Assembly: GCF_000931935.2 (NCBI RefSeq)
Contig: NZ_AZAC01000067.1
Span: 1-64,000 of the forward strand
Direction: 5' to 3'
From: Dethiosulfatarculus sandiegensis
GTDB lineage: Bacteria; Desulfobacterota; Desulfarculia; Desulfarculales; Desulfarculaceae
Length of the DNA stretch: 64,000 nucleotides
Both the position numbers and the translations under genes were made by a program. The notes beneath the pieces were generated by a model. That model searched no databases. It saw only the letters and a list, made by a program, of their open reading frames with translations, and was not told the DNA's origin. Below are positions 25,622-35,764 of this stretch, piece by piece (the stretch's first letter is position 1; the number at the start of each line of letters is the position of its first letter).

Positions 25622-26056
25622 ACTGGTTCACCTTAGATAGCATTCACTAAGAGCCCGGTCTCATTATTAAACTCGCCTTAAATACCCTGTCCGCTTGTTT
25701 TTTTCGTGGGCAAAAGGAATAATATCGGGCTGTGGCCCCTGGGCTCAGTGTTCAGGCCGCCCCAAGTGGCCCCCTGCCTGAAGAGGCAAAGGCAGGCGCG
25801 GGTTCCATTATGGTGAGCGGCATGCAGCCCTGGCCATTTAGGGTCCAAAAGAGGTAGAATATTGCATTTGTTGTAAAAAACGGGCATTATTCCAGCCTGT
25901 TTAAACAAAGCCTTCCAGTGGAGAGCGGTCGGCAATATGTTTTTGCCAATTTGGTTGCGGCTGTTTTCGACTGCAAAGAGGGTTTACTGCGGGTAAGGGT
26001 TGGTTTTTACGGTCGTTTTTGACCTTATTTTTGATGTTCTTTTTTAGAGGTGTAGT
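25622..26056. other. Intergenic region with a nested interrupted stem
   Basis: No protein-coding frame is convincing. GGGCTG (25727-25732) can pair with CAGCCC (25825-25830), GCTCA (25743-25747) with TGAGC (25814-25818), and CTGCCT (25774-25779) with AGGCAG (25790-25795). All three are nested in order, making a rod-like fold of about 104 bases that could be a small RNA. Confidence 0.35.
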
Positions 26057-26431
26057 TTGGTCTGCGGACTGGGCATGGATCTGGTAAAGGTTTCCCGCAT
26101 GGAAAAGGCCTGGCGGCGTTTTGGAGACCGTTTCTTAGGACGTTGCTTTACCGGCCGGGAGGCACAAGAGGCCCTGGCCAGGCCCAACAGGGCCCAGGCT
26201 TTGGCTATGCGTTTCGCGGCTAAAGAGGCTTTCAGCAAGGCTGCGGGCCTGGGGATGCGGGGGCTTGGCTGGCGGGAAATTGAAGTCTGCCATAATGAGA
26301 GAGGCAAGCCGTTTTTAAAACTCCACGGCAGGGCCAGAGTTTGGATGGATGAAAACCAGGTCACCGGGTGCCATTTGAGCCTTAGTGATGACGGTGGCTT
26401 TGCCGCCGCAGTGGTTGTATTGGAGAAGTAA
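26057..26431 (+). CDS. acpS: Holo-[acyl-carrier-protein] synthase
   Basis: AcpS transfers 4-phosphopantetheine from CoA to apo-ACP. The 124-residue length is normal. GLGMDLVKVSRM carries the Mg-binding Asp and RFAAKEAFSKA the catalytic region. The start is a TTG at 26057 giving MVCGLGMD; no ATG fits. It overlaps the next gene by one base (TAATG). The order pdxJ-acpS-nnr-tsaE is common in proteobacteria. Confidence 0.95.
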   Translation: MVCGLGMDLVKVSRMEKAWRRFGDRFLGRCFTGREAQEALARPNRAQALAMRFAAKEAFSKAAGLGMRGLGWREIEVCHNERGKPFLKLHGRARVWMDENQVTGCHLSLSDDGGFAAAVVVLEK

Positions 26432-28011
26432 TGATACTGGCAACAGCCGAACAGATCCGCAAAGCGGATGAGATGACCATCAAGGGTATTGGTCTGCCTG
26501 GAATGGTGCTCATGGAAAACGCTGCTCAAGGGGCGGTGCGGGTGCTGAAAGACGCCATGGGAGACCCCATGGATTGGGACGTGGCGGCATTTTGCGGCCG
26601 GGGGAACAACGGCGGAGACGGCTTGGCCATGCTGCGCATTCTGGCTGGTCAGGGCTCGGTGGCTACGGCCTACCTGTTTTGCCGTGAGGCTGATCTCAAA
26701 GGCGATGCGGCCGCCAACCTGGCTGTGGCCAAGGCCTGCGGTGTACAGGTGGTGGAGATCCCGGATGATGCCGCCCTGGAAGAGTATTACGAGGATATGG
26801 CCGGGCACGAGATCTATCTTGACGCGCTGTTGGGCACAGGCTTGAACAGTCTAGTCAAGGGGCGCTTTGCCGAAGCCATTGAACTTTTAAACGGCCTGGA
26901 TGCACCTGTTCTGGCCGTGGATATACCAAGCGGCCTGAGCGCCGACACGGGCGCTGTCCTGGGCCATGCCGTAGAGGCGGATTTCACCGCCACCTTTGGC
27001 CTGACCAAGCTGGGGTTGGCCCTCGACGGGACAGAACATGTGGGGGAGCTCACCTGCGTGGATATCTCCATTCCTCCCGTTGTGGTGGCGGATCTTCAAC
27101 TGGACAGCCACCTCCTGGAGGAAAGGGAGGTGCGCCTTTTATTACCGGAGCGGCCGGATAAGGGGCACAAGGGCACCTTTGGCCATCTCTTGGTGGTTGG
27201 CGGCTCGCCGGGCAAAACCGGCGCTCCCTGCCTGGCCGCATGGGGCGGCCTGAGGGCTGGAGCCGGTTTGGTCACGGCCGCCTTGCCCTGCGATTTAAAT
27301 CCCATAGCCGAAGTTAAACTTACCGCGGCCATGACCCAACCCCTTCCCCAGACCAGTCAGGGCAACCTGGCCAAGGCGGCCGGTCCGGTTGTGCTTAAGA
27401 TGCTCGGCTCGCGTCAGGCCATGGTTCTGGGTCCGGGCCTTTCCACAGAGGAAGAAACCGTGGAGTTGGTCAGGGATTTGGTTCTCAATTGCCGGATTCC
27501 CACTGTTCTGGATGCCGATGCCTTGAACGCCCTGGCAGGCGATCTTGCAAACCAGGGTTTTGGCGCGGCTCCCCATACAGTGCTCACCCCCCATCCCGGC
27601 GAGGCTGCCCGGCTTCTGGGTATGACTACAGAGGAGCTTTTGGCCGACAGGCCCAAGGCTGCGCGCGTTCTCGCCCGAAAAACAGGCTGCGTGACTGTGC
27701 TTAAGGGGGCTCGTAGCTTGATTGCCGATCCGGCCGGGGATCTTTGGGTCAATCCCACGGGGAATGTTCTCTTGGCTTCAGGCGGCTCCGGCGATGTGCT
27801 TAGCGGAGTAATAGGCGGGCTCATGGCCCAGGGATTAAGCGCCCTGGATGCTGCCTGCGCAGGCGTGTATGTGCATGGCCTGGCTGCGGACCTGGCCATA
27901 GAGGAATATGGAAGCCGAGGCCTGGCCGCCGATGAATTGGTGGATTTCCTGGTAATGGCGTTTCAGGCCTTTTTGTCTGAAGATGCCCAAGGGGATTTGG
28001 AAGAATTGTAA
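26431..28011 (+). CDS. nnr: Bifunctional NAD(P)H-hydrate epimerase / ADP-dependent dehydratase
   Basis: 526 residues in two domains: an N-terminal YjeF epimerase (AAFCGRGNNGGDGL near 52-65, ALLGTGL) and a C-terminal ribokinase-like dehydratase (GHKGTFGHLLVVGGSPGKTGA, TVLTPHPGEAARLLG, NPTGNVLLASGGSGDVLSGVI with the catalytic Asp). It repairs hydrated NADH and NADPH. It starts at the ATG overlapping the acpS stop, and tsaE begins three bases after it. Confidence 0.96.
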   Translation: MILATAEQIRKADEMTIKGIGLPGMVLMENAAQGAVRVLKDAMGDPMDWDVAAFCGRGNNGGDGLAMLRILAGQGSVATAYLFCREADLKGDAAANLAVAKACGVQVVEIPDDAALEEYYEDMAGHEIYLDALLGTGLNSLVKGRFAEAIELLNGLDAPVLAVDIPSGLSADTGAVLGHAVEADFTATFGLTKLGLALDGTEHVGELTCVDISIPPVVVADLQLDSHLLEEREVRLLLPERPDKGHKGTFGHLLVVGGSPGKTGAPCLAAWGGLRAGAGLVTAALPCDLNPIAEVKLTAAMTQPLPQTSQGNLAKAAGPVVLKMLGSRQAMVLGPGLSTEEETVELVRDLVLNCRIPTVLDADALNALAGDLANQGFGAAPHTVLTPHPGEAARLLGMTTEELLADRPKAARVLARKTGCVTVLKGARSLIADPAGDLWVNPTGNVLLASGGSGDVLSGVIGGLMAQGLSALDAACAGVYVHGLAADLAIEEYGSRGLAADELVDFLVMAFQAFLSEDAQGDLEEL

Positions 28012-28014
28012 AAA

Positions 28015-28500
28015 ATGAGTGCGCCCTACACCCATATTGAATATGAGCTGACCAGCGAAGAAAAGACCATGCGCCTGGGATCTGCCCTGGGCGCGCTTTT
28101 AAAACCCGGCGATATTGTACTGTTAAAGGGCGAACTGGGCGCGGGGAAAACGGTATTTGCCCGGGGGCTGGCCAAGGGCCTGGGGGTGAGCATGGACTAC
28201 GACGTGGTCTCGCCCACCTTTACCCTGCTGAACATATATCCGGGGAAATGCAGTTTTTTTCATGCCGACCTTTACCGTTTGAGTCAGGGCGAGGTTCTGG
28301 ACCTGGAACTTTTGGATGAGGCCCATGAAGGGGTTTTGGCGGTGGAATGGCCTGAAAGGGCGGGGGATATCTGGCCTGTGGGCAGTCTGCTTATTCAGTT
28401 TGCCAGTCCCGACCAGTTAAGGCGGCTGGTGAGGATATCAGGGCCGGAGGCAATTTTGAAAAATTTCCAGGAACATGAAACCCCAGGACAGGACGATTAG
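28015..28500 (+). CDS. tsaE: tRNA t6A biosynthesis ATPase TsaE
   Basis: The 161-residue P-loop protein has Walker A GELGAGKT (about 40-47), SPTFTLLNIY and HADLYRL, and the late VEWPERAG. TsaE supports TsaD/TsaB in making threonylcarbamoyl-adenosine on ANN-decoding tRNAs. tsaD lies nearby at 30811; I saw no tsaB in the window. lysC follows after two bases. Confidence 0.96.
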   Translation: MSAPYTHIEYELTSEEKTMRLGSALGALLKPGDIVLLKGELGAGKTVFARGLAKGLGVSMDYDVVSPTFTLLNIYPGKCSFFHADLYRLSQGEVLDLELLDEAHEGVLAVEWPERAGDIWPVGSLLIQFASPDQLRRLVRISGPEAILKNFQEHETPGQDD

Positions 28501-28502
28501 AT

Positions 28503-29744
28503 ATGGCCCTGATAGTGCAGAAATACGGCGGCACCTCGGTTGGCGACATTGAGCGCATTAAAAACGTGGCCCGAAAAGTCAAGGCCCGGGTGGATGAGGG
28601 GCATAGCCTGGTGGTGGTCTTGTCGGCCATGGCAGGCGTAACCGACAGGTTGATCAAGTTGGCCCATGATGCCAGTGATCGCCCCGTCGCCAGGGAAATG
28701 GACGTGCTGCTGGCCACCGGCGAACAGCAGTCTGTGGCTCTTTTTTGCATGGCGGCCGGGGATATAGGCCTCAAGGCCCAATCCCTTTTGGGTTTTCAGG
28801 CGGCGATCATCACCAACCATATGTACGGTAAGGCCCGTATTGAAGCGGTTGAATCCATGCGGGTGCATGAACTTTTGGATAAAGGCCAAGTGGTTGTGGT
28901 GGCCGGTTTTCAGGGGCTGGATGCCGAAACAGGCGATGTAACCACTCTGGGCCGGGGGGGCAGTGACACCACCGCCGTGGCTCTGGCCGCTGCCTTACAG
29001 GCCGATGTCTGTGAAATTTTTACAGATGTTGAAGGGGTCTTTACCTCTGACCCCAATGTGGTGCCTCAGGCCCGCAAACTCTCTCATATTTCCTATGAGG
29101 AGATGTTGGAGATGGCCTCTCTGGGCGCCAAGGTGCTGGATATCCGCTCGGTTGCCTTTGCCGCCAAGTGTGGGGTCAAGATACACGTACGATCCACTTT
29201 CAGTGATGAGGAGGGCACCATGGTGGTCCCTGAAGAACATGTCGATGAAAAACTAATAATCAGGGGTGTGGCCTATAGTAAAAATGAGGCCCGCATCACC
29301 GTAAAAGGCGTCAAGGATGAGCCCGGGGTGGCCAGCAATATTTTCACCCCCATCTCAGCCGCGGGTATTGTGGTGGATGTCATCATCCAGAACACCAGCG
29401 CCGACGGTACAACCGATATTACCTTCACGGTTCCCAAGACGGATTATAAGCAGGCCATGAACCTTTTGGCTCTAAAGGCGGAAAAACTGCACGCCAAAGA
29501 GGTTTTGGGTGATCCTGATATTGCCAAGGTGTCGGTCATCGGCATAGGTATGCGCAATCACGCCGGCGTGGCCACCCGCATGTTCAATGCCTTGGCCAAG
29601 GAAAATATCAATATTCAAACGATTAACACCAGTGAAATAAAGATTTCCTGTGTGATAGAAGAGAAATACACCGAACTGGCGGTCAGGGTTCTGCACGACG
29701 CCTTTGGCCTGGCTGAAGACGTCTTGCCTGAACAAGAAGCTTAA
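28503..29744 (+). CDS. lysC: Aspartate kinase
   Basis: The 413-residue enzyme phosphorylates aspartate, the first step toward lysine, threonine and methionine. The N-terminal KYGGTSVGD, the central GRGGSDTTAVALAAAL and the two C-terminal ACT domains (from about 265) show a monofunctional, probably feedback-inhibited form. The gene immediately follows tsaE and ends 69 bases before fbp. No leader peptide or lysine riboswitch is visible in the two-base gap. Confidence 0.97.
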   Translation: MALIVQKYGGTSVGDIERIKNVARKVKARVDEGHSLVVVLSAMAGVTDRLIKLAHDASDRPVAREMDVLLATGEQQSVALFCMAAGDIGLKAQSLLGFQAAIITNHMYGKARIEAVESMRVHELLDKGQVVVVAGFQGLDAETGDVTTLGRGGSDTTAVALAAALQADVCEIFTDVEGVFTSDPNVVPQARKLSHISYEEMLEMASLGAKVLDIRSVAFAAKCGVKIHVRSTFSDEEGTMVVPEEHVDEKLIIRGVAYSKNEARITVKGVKDEPGVASNIFTPISAAGIVVDVIIQNTSADGTTDITFTVPKTDYKQAMNLLALKAEKLHAKEVLGDPDIAKVSVIGIGMRNHAGVATRMFNALAKENINIQTINTSEIKISCVIEEKYTELAVRVLHDAFGLAEDVLPEQEA

Positions 29745-29813
29745 TCCGCCTTTGGTATTCAATAATTAACTACAAGGTTCCAGATATATGGACATTAATT
29801 AAAGGAGGGTGAC

Positions 29814-30827
29814 ATGGCCCCTGAAAGCGGTATCACGGTCGTTCAGCATCTACTTAGCCAACAACTAAAGCACGGCGAGGCCACCGGAGCTTTCACCCGA
29901 CTGCTAAATGAGTTGATCATAAGCGCCAAGATTATAAGCCGGGAGGTCACCAAGGCCGGGCTGGTTGATATCCTGGGCTTTACCGGCGAGAGAAACGTGC
30001 AGGGTGAACAGGTGCGCAAACTTGATGAGTTTGCCCATGATGTCATCTGTCACCGCATGGCCCAGTCAAGGCATATTTGCGTAATGGGTTCGGAAGAAGA
30101 CGCCGACCCCATTGAAATGCCGGATAATGTGGAAAAGGGTGAATATGTCCTTTTATTTGATCCGTTGGACGGTTCTTCCAACATTGACGCAAATGTCAGC
30201 ATAGGCACCATCTTCAGCATATTGCGCAAGCAGAGCACTGGTGTGGACTATAAAATGGGTGATCTTTTGCAGCCGGGCTATAAACAGGTGGCGGCCGGTT
30301 ATTTTGTTTATGGCGCTTCCACCATGATGGTCTACACCACCGGCAACGGGGTGAGCGGCTTTACCCTGGATCCCTCGGTGGGCGAGTTCCTCTTGAGTCA
30401 TCCCAATATCCAGATCCCGCCCAAGGGCAAGATTTTTTCCGGAAATATGGGATACTGGCGCTATTGGTCTCCCGCTGTTAAGAACTATGTGGAATATCTA
30501 CAAAAGCCGGATGAGAACAAACCGGTTTATTCTTGCCGGTATATCGGCTCCATGGTGGCGGATTTCCATCGCACCCTGCTTTACGGAGGTGTGTTCTTTT
30601 ACCCGGCCGATACTAAAGATCCCCAGAAGCCTCATGGCAAGCTGCGTCTGCTTTATGAGTGCAACCCCCTGGCCTATGTGGCTGAACAGGCAGGTGGAGC
30701 AGCTTCCACCGGCGATATGCGGATAATGGAAGTCCAACCCGATTCTTTGCATCAAAGGGTGCCTATTTTTATCGGCAGTCGACACGAGGTGGAGTTGGCA
30801 GAGAAATTTTATGCGGAAAATAAGTGA
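29814..30827 (+). CDS. fbp: Class I fructose-1,6-bisphosphatase
   Basis: The 337-residue gluconeogenic enzyme has the class I metal motif [32 protein letters not shown] and [20 protein letters not shown] strong AAGGAGGG site precedes ATG 29814. Its end overlaps tsaD by 17 bases. It fits a life style that builds sugars from C2/C3 or C1 units. Confidence 0.97.
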   Translation: MAPESGITVVQHLLSQQLKHGEATGAFTRLLNELIISAKIISREVTKAGLVDILGFTGERNVQGEQVRKLDEFAHDVICHRMAQSRHICVMGSEEDADPIEMPDNVEKGEYVLLFDPLDGSSNIDANVSIGTIFSILRKQSTGVDYKMGDLLQPGYKQVAAGYFVYGASTMMVYTTGNGVSGFTLDPSVGEFLLSHPNIQIPPKGKIFSGNMGYWRYWSPAVKNYVEYLQKPDENKPVYSCRYIGSMVADFHRTLLYGGVFFYPADTKDPQKPHGKLRLLYECNPLAYVAEQAGGAASTGDMRIMEVQPDSLHQRVPIFIGSRHEVELAEKFYAENK

Positions 30828-31860
30828 AAAAGATCCCGGCCATCTGGTCCTGGGCATAGAGTCATCCTGCGATGAGACCTCGGCCAGTGTGGTATTGGAC
30901 GGCAAACGGGTGCTCAGTAATGTCATAGCCAGCCAGGTCAAGGACCATAAACCATTTGGCGGTGTGGTCCCTGAGCTGGCCAGCCGGAAACACCTGGTGA
31001 ATGCTGTCCCGGTGGTGAATCAGGCCCTGGCTGAGGCCGGAGTCTCGCTTAATGATATAACCGGCATGGCCGTGACTCAGGGACCGGGCCTGATAGGCGC
31101 TCTTTTGGTGGGCCTTACTCTGGCCAAGGCCCTGGCCTGGTCCAGTGACACCCCCCTGGTGGGGGTGAGCCACCTGGAAGGGCATTTGAGCGCCCTGGCC
31201 CTGGGAGAGGATAAAATTTCTTTCCCCCTGGTGGCCCTGGTGGTGAGCGGAGGCCATACAAGCCTTTATCTGATGAAGGAGCCCGGCAAACAACAGGAAT
31301 TGGGCCAGACCGTGGATGATGCGGCGGGAGAGGCCTTTGACAAGGTGGCCAAACTTTATGGACTGGGTTATCCGGGCGGTGTGGTGATTGATCGGCTGGC
31401 CAAAAAAGGCGATCCCGATGTGATCAAACTTCCCAGGCCCAGGATGCACGACGGCACCCTTGACTTCTCTTTTTCCGGCTTGAAAACGGCGGTAATTCGT
31501 TTTCGTGACAAAAATAAGGGCAAGGATTACCGCATAGAGGATCTGTGCGCCGGTTTTCAGGAAGCTGTTGTGGATGTGTTGGTCAAAAAGACCCTGGCCG
31601 CCGCCAAACTGCATGGGGTCAAGCAATTGGCCATGGCCGGCGGCGTGGCGGCCAACTCAAGACTACGCACCAAAATGGCCGATGCGGCACGGAAAAACAA
31701 TATGACCCTCACCTACCCGTCCATGGATCTCTGCACAGACAACGCGGCCATGATCGCGGCTGTAGGCAGCCACTATCTCAGCCAGGGCAGACGTCTTTCC
31801 TGGACAAGCGATGCCATCAGCCGTCTTCCCAGAGGCGGGGCATTACCCAAGGATCTGTGA
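30811..31860 (+). CDS. tsaD: tRNA threonylcarbamoyladenosine transferase TsaD
   Basis: The 349-residue ASKHA-fold protein has [10 protein letters not shown] at the start, [11 protein letters not shown] with the metal-binding His pair, [30 protein letters not shown] and [10 protein letters not shown]. It transfers the threonylcarbamoyl group in t6A synthesis. It starts within fbp and is followed after 4 bases by rsmA. Confidence 0.97.
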   Translation: MRKISEKDPGHLVLGIESSCDETSASVVLDGKRVLSNVIASQVKDHKPFGGVVPELASRKHLVNAVPVVNQALAEAGVSLNDITGMAVTQGPGLIGALLVGLTLAKALAWSSDTPLVGVSHLEGHLSALALGEDKISFPLVALVVSGGHTSLYLMKEPGKQQELGQTVDDAAGEAFDKVAKLYGLGYPGGVVIDRLAKKGDPDVIKLPRPRMHDGTLDFSFSGLKTAVIRFRDKNKGKDYRIEDLCAGFQEAVVDVLVKKTLAAAKLHGVKQLAMAGGVAANSRLRTKMADAARKNNMTLTYPSMDLCTDNAAMIAAVGSHYLSQGRRLSWTSDAISRLPRGGALPKDL

Positions 31861-31864
31861 TTTA

Positions 31865-32716
31865 ATGATTTTCCCGGGAGTATTACTTAAGCAACACGGC
31901 CTAAGGGCAAGTAAGCGAAAAGGGCAGAATTTTCTGACCCAGCCTGCCACAGCCAAGGCCATTGCCCTAAGCGCCTGCATCCAGCCGGAAGATACGGTTT
32001 TGGAGATTGGCGCCGGACTCGGCGCCCTGACCCTGGCCGTGGCCTCCATGGCCAAAAAGGTGGTGGCCGTGGAGGTGGACAGGGGAATCTTTCCTGTCCT
32101 CCAGGGCATTTTGGCCGATGAGGGGGCGGAGAATGTAGAACCCATACTTCAAGACGCCTTGGAGCTGGACCTGGTTGAAATGGCCAGAGAAAACGGTTCC
32201 AGGTTTGTGGTGGTGGGAAATCTTCCCTATTCTGTAAGTTCTCCCATTCTGTTTAAGTTTCTGGATAATTTATCGGCCTGGCGCTCCGCCACCTTGATGG
32301 TGCAAAAAGAGGTTGCCGACCGGCTTGTCAGTGCTCCGGGGAACAAGGACTATGGCCGCATGTCGGTTTTGATCCAGACTTGGTGCAAAACCGGTCACGC
32401 CCTGACTGTGGGGCCGGATCAGTTTTTTCCCAAACCGGCGGTGGCAAGCTCGGTGGTGCATCTGGTGCCCAGGGAAGAAAATTTGGCCCGTGTGGGCAGT
32501 AGTGAGGAGGCCGCTTGGTTCAAGGGCGTGGTCAAGGCCGCCTTCGGGCAAAGGCGAAAAACCCTTTTGAACAGCCTCTCCAATGGGTTGGGTTTGGAAA
32601 AGGCCAAAGTTTCGTTCTCCCTGGAGAGCATCGGGATTGCCCCTTCGGCCAGGGCCGAAACCCTGACTCCGGAAATGTTTGCGGATTTGGCCAGGGCTTT
32701 GGCTGATCAGGCGTGA
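31865..32716 (+). CDS. rsmA: 16S rRNA dimethyladenosine transferase RsmA (KsgA)
   Basis: From ATG 31865 the protein has 283 residues: KRKGQNFL near the start, the SAM motif LEIGAGLGALTLAVA, and the adenine motif VGNLPYSVSSPILFKFL. It dimethylates two adenines in the 16S helix-45 loop. Upstream in-frame starts lie within tsaD and lack a ribosome binding site. A weak inverted repeat (ACACACC/GGTGTGT, 32747-32764) follows. Confidence 0.97.
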   Translation: MIFPGVLLKQHGLRASKRKGQNFLTQPATAKAIALSACIQPEDTVLEIGAGLGALTLAVASMAKKVVAVEVDRGIFPVLQGILADEGAENVEPILQDALELDLVEMARENGSRFVVVGNLPYSVSSPILFKFLDNLSAWRSATLMVQKEVADRLVSAPGNKDYGRMSVLIQTWCKTGHALTVGPDQFFPKPAVASSVVHLVPREENLARVGSSEEAAWFKGVVKAAFGQRRKTLLNSLSNGLGLEKAKVSFSLESIGIAPSARAETLTPEMFADLARALADQA

Positions 32717-32975
32717 AAAAACCATAAATCGGCTATGTAATTTGACACACACCGGCTGGTGTGTTATCAACGTGTCTCGAAAGCAAAAGGCGGCCAAATA
32801 AAAGGCTGCCCACTAATTGACCCAGGTCTGGGGTTTCTGTCCCTCAGGCAGTTTTTGAGCCGCGCGAGGAGTTTCCCGTGCAGGCTTGCTAAAAAAATGC
32901 CTGTAAAAGGAACGGGACCTTTAAAGACCGCTTGGATTGACCAGGAGCCAGGCTCCGGCAACCGGGACGGTGAAC

Positions 32976-33830
32976 ATGCCCAATAATATTCTTGTAATCA
33001 ATTCCCCTCTAGAAATGCGCGCTTATAGCCTCAAGGCCAGACAAGAGGGTAAGCGTATCGGGTTGGTGCCCACCATGGGGGCCTTGCACGCGGGCCATCT
33101 TTCCCTGATGGATTACGCACGCCCTCAGTGCGACCTTTTGGCGGCCAGTATTTTTGTTAATCCCCTACAGTTTGACCGTGAAGATGACCTGGCAGGTTAT
33201 CCCCGCACCTTTGAAAGGGATCTTGAGCTTTGCGAGGCCCATGGAGTTGATTTGGTCTTTGCCCCGAATCCGGAAAATATGTATCCGGAAGGCTTCCAGA
33301 CCTCTGTCTCTGTGGGGGAGATGACCAAAGGCCTGTGCGGAGCGGGTAGAGACGGCCATTTCCAGGGTGTCACCACTGTGGTTATGAAGCTGTTTAATAC
33401 GGTTTTGTGTGATCTTGCGGTTTTCGGGGAAAAGGACTACCAGCAACTCAGGGTGATACAGCGTATGGTTCGGGACCTGGATATGCTGGTTGAAGTGGTG
33501 GGACGCCCCACAGTGCGGGAAGAAGACGGTTTGGCCTTGAGCAGTAGGAATAAACATCTGTCGCCTGAAGAGCGGGATAAGGCTCTGTGCCTTTCAAGGG
33601 CCCTTAAAAAGGCCCGCAGTCTGGCGGACGCTGGTGAGACCAGCAGGTCCAGATTGGTTGCCGAAGCCGAGGAAATAATAAGAGGCACAGATGGGGCCAA
33701 AATGGAATATGTGGAGATAGTTGATTCCCAATCCCTCGCGCCCATGCAAAAAATAACCAAACCTGCCCGCATGTGCCTGGCCGTCTGGTTGGGTGATACC
33801 AGGCTGATTGATAACGCTCCCTTGAACTGA
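32976..33830 (+). CDS. panC: Pantothenate synthetase
   Basis: The 284-residue enzyme joins pantoate and beta-alanine using ATP. Signatures are VPTMGALHAGHLSLMDYA, FVNPLQFD, FGEKDYQQL and LSSRNKHLSPEER. The start at ATG 32976 agrees with the family N-terminus, though the ribosome binding site is weak. panD lies 44 bases downstream, so the pathway genes form a unit. Confidence 0.97.
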   Translation: MPNNILVINSPLEMRAYSLKARQEGKRIGLVPTMGALHAGHLSLMDYARPQCDLLAASIFVNPLQFDREDDLAGYPRTFERDLELCEAHGVDLVFAPNPENMYPEGFQTSVSVGEMTKGLCGAGRDGHFQGVTTVVMKLFNTVLCDLAVFGEKDYQQLRVIQRMVRDLDMLVEVVGRPTVREEDGLALSSRNKHLSPEERDKALCLSRALKKARSLADAGETSRSRLVAEAEEIIRGTDGAKMEYVEIVDSQSLAPMQKITKPARMCLAVWLGDTRLIDNAPLN

Positions 33831-33874
33831 AAAATACCGACGCTTTGTAAGCTCGGTGCGGAGAAAGATATAAA

Positions 33875-34267
33875 ATGTTAAGTCATATGATGAAATGTAA
33901 AATCCACAGGGCGGTCGTAACCGAAGCGGACCTTAATTACGAAGGCAGCATGACCGTGGATCAGAACCTCATGGATGCCGCCGGTATGGTGCCTAATGAA
34001 ATGGTCAAAGTCTATAATGTAAACAGCGGCGACCGCTTTGAGACCTATGTTATTCCCGGGCCTGCGGGGAGCGGGGTTATCTGCCTAAACGGAGCCGCTG
34101 CGCGCAAGGGCCAAAAAGGAGACAGGGTTATTGTGGTGACCTCCTGTTGGCTTGATGAAAAGGAAATGGCCAGTCATAAACCCAAAGTGGTTTTAGTTGA
34201 TAAAAACAACTGCATAAAGAACCCGGACGCCAAGGAGAAGGCCGGAAATCTGGTCCTGGCAAACTGA
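33875..34267 (+). CDS. panD: Aspartate 1-decarboxylase
   Basis: The 130-residue pyruvoyl enzyme makes beta-alanine for PanC. The self-cleavage site is YEGS with Ser25, exactly where the E. coli enzyme is cut. INGAAAR-like LNGAAARKGQKGD is also present. A terminator at 34282 ends the panCD unit. Confidence 0.97.
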   Translation: MLSHMMKCKIHRAVVTEADLNYEGSMTVDQNLMDAAGMVPNEMVKVYNVNSGDRFETYVIPGPAGSGVICLNGAAARKGQKGDRVIVVTSCWLDEKEMASHKPKVVLVDKNNCIKNPDAKEKAGNLVLAN

Positions 34268-34281
34268 GTTTTCCATAATTT

Positions 34282-34327
34282 AAAGCGCGGTTCAGGCATA
34301 TCTGCTCATAACGGGCCGCGTTTTTTA
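34282..34327 (+). terminator. Terminator after panD
   Basis: GCGCGG (34285-34290) pairs with CCGCG (34316-34320) and a run of six T follows at once. The loop is long (about 25 bases). Confidence 0.65.
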
Positions 34328-34342
34328 TATTATCAATAGGCG

Positions 34343-34371
34343 TTGCTATTTTGGCGGGCCATGTCTATACT
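34343..34371 (+). promoter_or_regulatory. Probable sigma-70 promoter of metK
   Basis: TTGCTA (34343-34348) and TATACT (34366-34371) are exactly 17 bases apart, placing the start of transcription near 34378 and giving a leader of about 143 bases. Confidence 0.6.
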
Positions 34372-34389
34372 ATGGCCTGTAACTTTTGT

Positions 34390-34489
34390 GCCACAGGGTG
34401 CGTCTAACGAAATAGACAGGTTGAACACTATTAGATGTGACTAACCGGCAAGTGCGATTAAATCGCAATAAAATAGCCTGTGGCCGGTT
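34390..34489 (+). promoter_or_regulatory. Structured metK leader with competing pairings
   Basis: GCCACAGG (34390-34397) is fully complementary to CCTGTGGC (34477-34484). The overlapping GCCGGTT (34483-34489) can instead close a stem with AACCGGC (34443-34449) that contains the hairpin TGCGATT-A-AATCGCA. A GTCTA/TAGAC hairpin lies at 34402-34417. It resembles a switchable leader but does not match the SAM-I, SAM-II or SMK cores I know. Confidence 0.4.
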
Positions 34490-34520
34490 TGCACATTTTA
34501 AATTTTTTGAGAGAAAGCAC

Positions 34521-35693
34521 ATGAGTAAACCTAACTATCTCTTCAGTAGTGAATCCGTTACCGAAGGACATCCCGACAAGGTTGCGGATCAGATCAGTGA
34601 CGCCATTTTAGATTCCATGCTTACCGATGATCCCGAAAGCAGGGTTGCCTGCGAAACTCTGGTAACAACCGGTATGGCTGTGGTGGCGGGCGAGATCACC
34701 ACCCAGACCTATGTGGATATCCCCAGCATTGTCAGACAGACCATTAAAGAGATCGGTTACCATAATTCTTCCATGGGGTTTGACTGGGAGACCTGCGCGG
34801 TTTTGACCAGTATTGATAAACAGTCTCCGGATATTGCTCAGGGCGTGGATGCGGACAAGGCTCTTTTCGGAGAGCAGGGCGCCGGTGACCAGGGAATCAT
34901 GTTCGGCTATGCCTGCAATGAAACTCCTGAACTTATGCCCATGCCGATTTCCTATGCCCATAAATTGGCTGCGCGTCTTTCCGAGATCCGTAAGAATAAG
35001 GTGGTGGATTTCTTGCGTCCGGACGGCAAGTCTCAGGTTTCCGTCGAGTATAACGATAATAAGCCCGTCAGGGTGGATACGGTGGTTGTGGCCGCTCAGC
35101 ACACCCCGGATGTGAGCTATGAAAACTTGAAGGAAGCCATCACCGAAGAGGTGATCAAAAAGGTTATTCCGGCCGATATGCTTGATGAACAGACCAAGTA
35201 TTACATCAACACCACCGGTCGTTTTGTGGTGGGTGGCCCCCAGGGAGACTGCGGGCTTACCGGCAGGAAGATCATTGTGGACACCTACGGAGGCCAGGGC
35301 TCCCATGGCGGCGGCTGCTTCAGCGGCAAAGACCCCAGCAAGGTGGACCGCTCAGGTTCATACTATGGCCGCTATGTAGCCAAAAACCTGGTGGCCGCCG
35401 GTGCAGCCACTAAGTGCGAAGTTCAGATCGCCTATGCCATTGGCGTGCCGGAGCCGGTTTCCATATTGGTTTACACCTTTGGAACCCACACTGTCCCGGT
35501 TGCTCAAATCACCGAGGCCGTGCGCAAGGTCTTTGATTTCCGCCCGGCGGCAATCATTAAAAACCTGGATCTAAAACAGCCTATTTACAGGCGCACCGCA
35601 GCTTATGGCCACTTTGGCCGCGAAGAAGCGGAAGGCTTTACCTGGGAGCGCACCGACAAGGTGGAAGAGCTCAAGGCTGAGCTGGGCCTGTAG
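34521..35693 (+). CDS. metK: S-adenosylmethionine synthetase
   Basis: The 390-residue enzyme makes SAM from methionine and [36 protein letters not shown] and [22 protein letters not shown] are all diagnostic. The start is the ATG at 34521, after GAGAGAAAG, and matches the family N-terminus; a longer frame upstream runs into the structured leader. A terminator follows at 35719. Confidence 0.98.
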   Translation: MSKPNYLFSSESVTEGHPDKVADQISDAILDSMLTDDPESRVACETLVTTGMAVVAGEITTQTYVDIPSIVRQTIKEIGYHNSSMGFDWETCAVLTSIDKQSPDIAQGVDADKALFGEQGAGDQGIMFGYACNETPELMPMPISYAHKLAARLSEIRKNKVVDFLRPDGKSQVSVEYNDNKPVRVDTVVVAAQHTPDVSYENLKEAITEEVIKKVIPADMLDEQTKYYINTTGRFVVGGPQGDCGLTGRKIIVDTYGGQGSHGGGCFSGKDPSKVDRSGSYYGRYVAKNLVAAGAATKCEVQIAYAIGVPEPVSILVYTFGTHTVPVAQITEAVRKVFDFRPAAIIKNLDLKQPIYRRTAAYGHFGREEAEGFTWERTDKVEELKAELGL

Positions 35694-35718
35694 CCTTAAA
35701 TAATTAAAACGGACCTTA

Positions 35719-35764
35719 AAGGGCAGGGTGACCCGGTTGGTAAATCGGCGCCCTGTCCTTGTTT
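35719..35764 (+). terminator. Likely terminator after metK
   Basis: AAGGGCAGGG (35719-35728) pairs with CCCTGTCCTT (35751-35760) with one G-T wobble, followed by GTTTGTG. The next 300 bases to the sigma-factor gene hold nothing I can identify. Confidence 0.6.

Noticed and set aside
34378-34520. Known SAM riboswitch class upstream of metK
   Set aside because: The conserved cores of SAM-I, SAM-II and SMK that I know are not present, so it is reported only as an unassigned structured leader.
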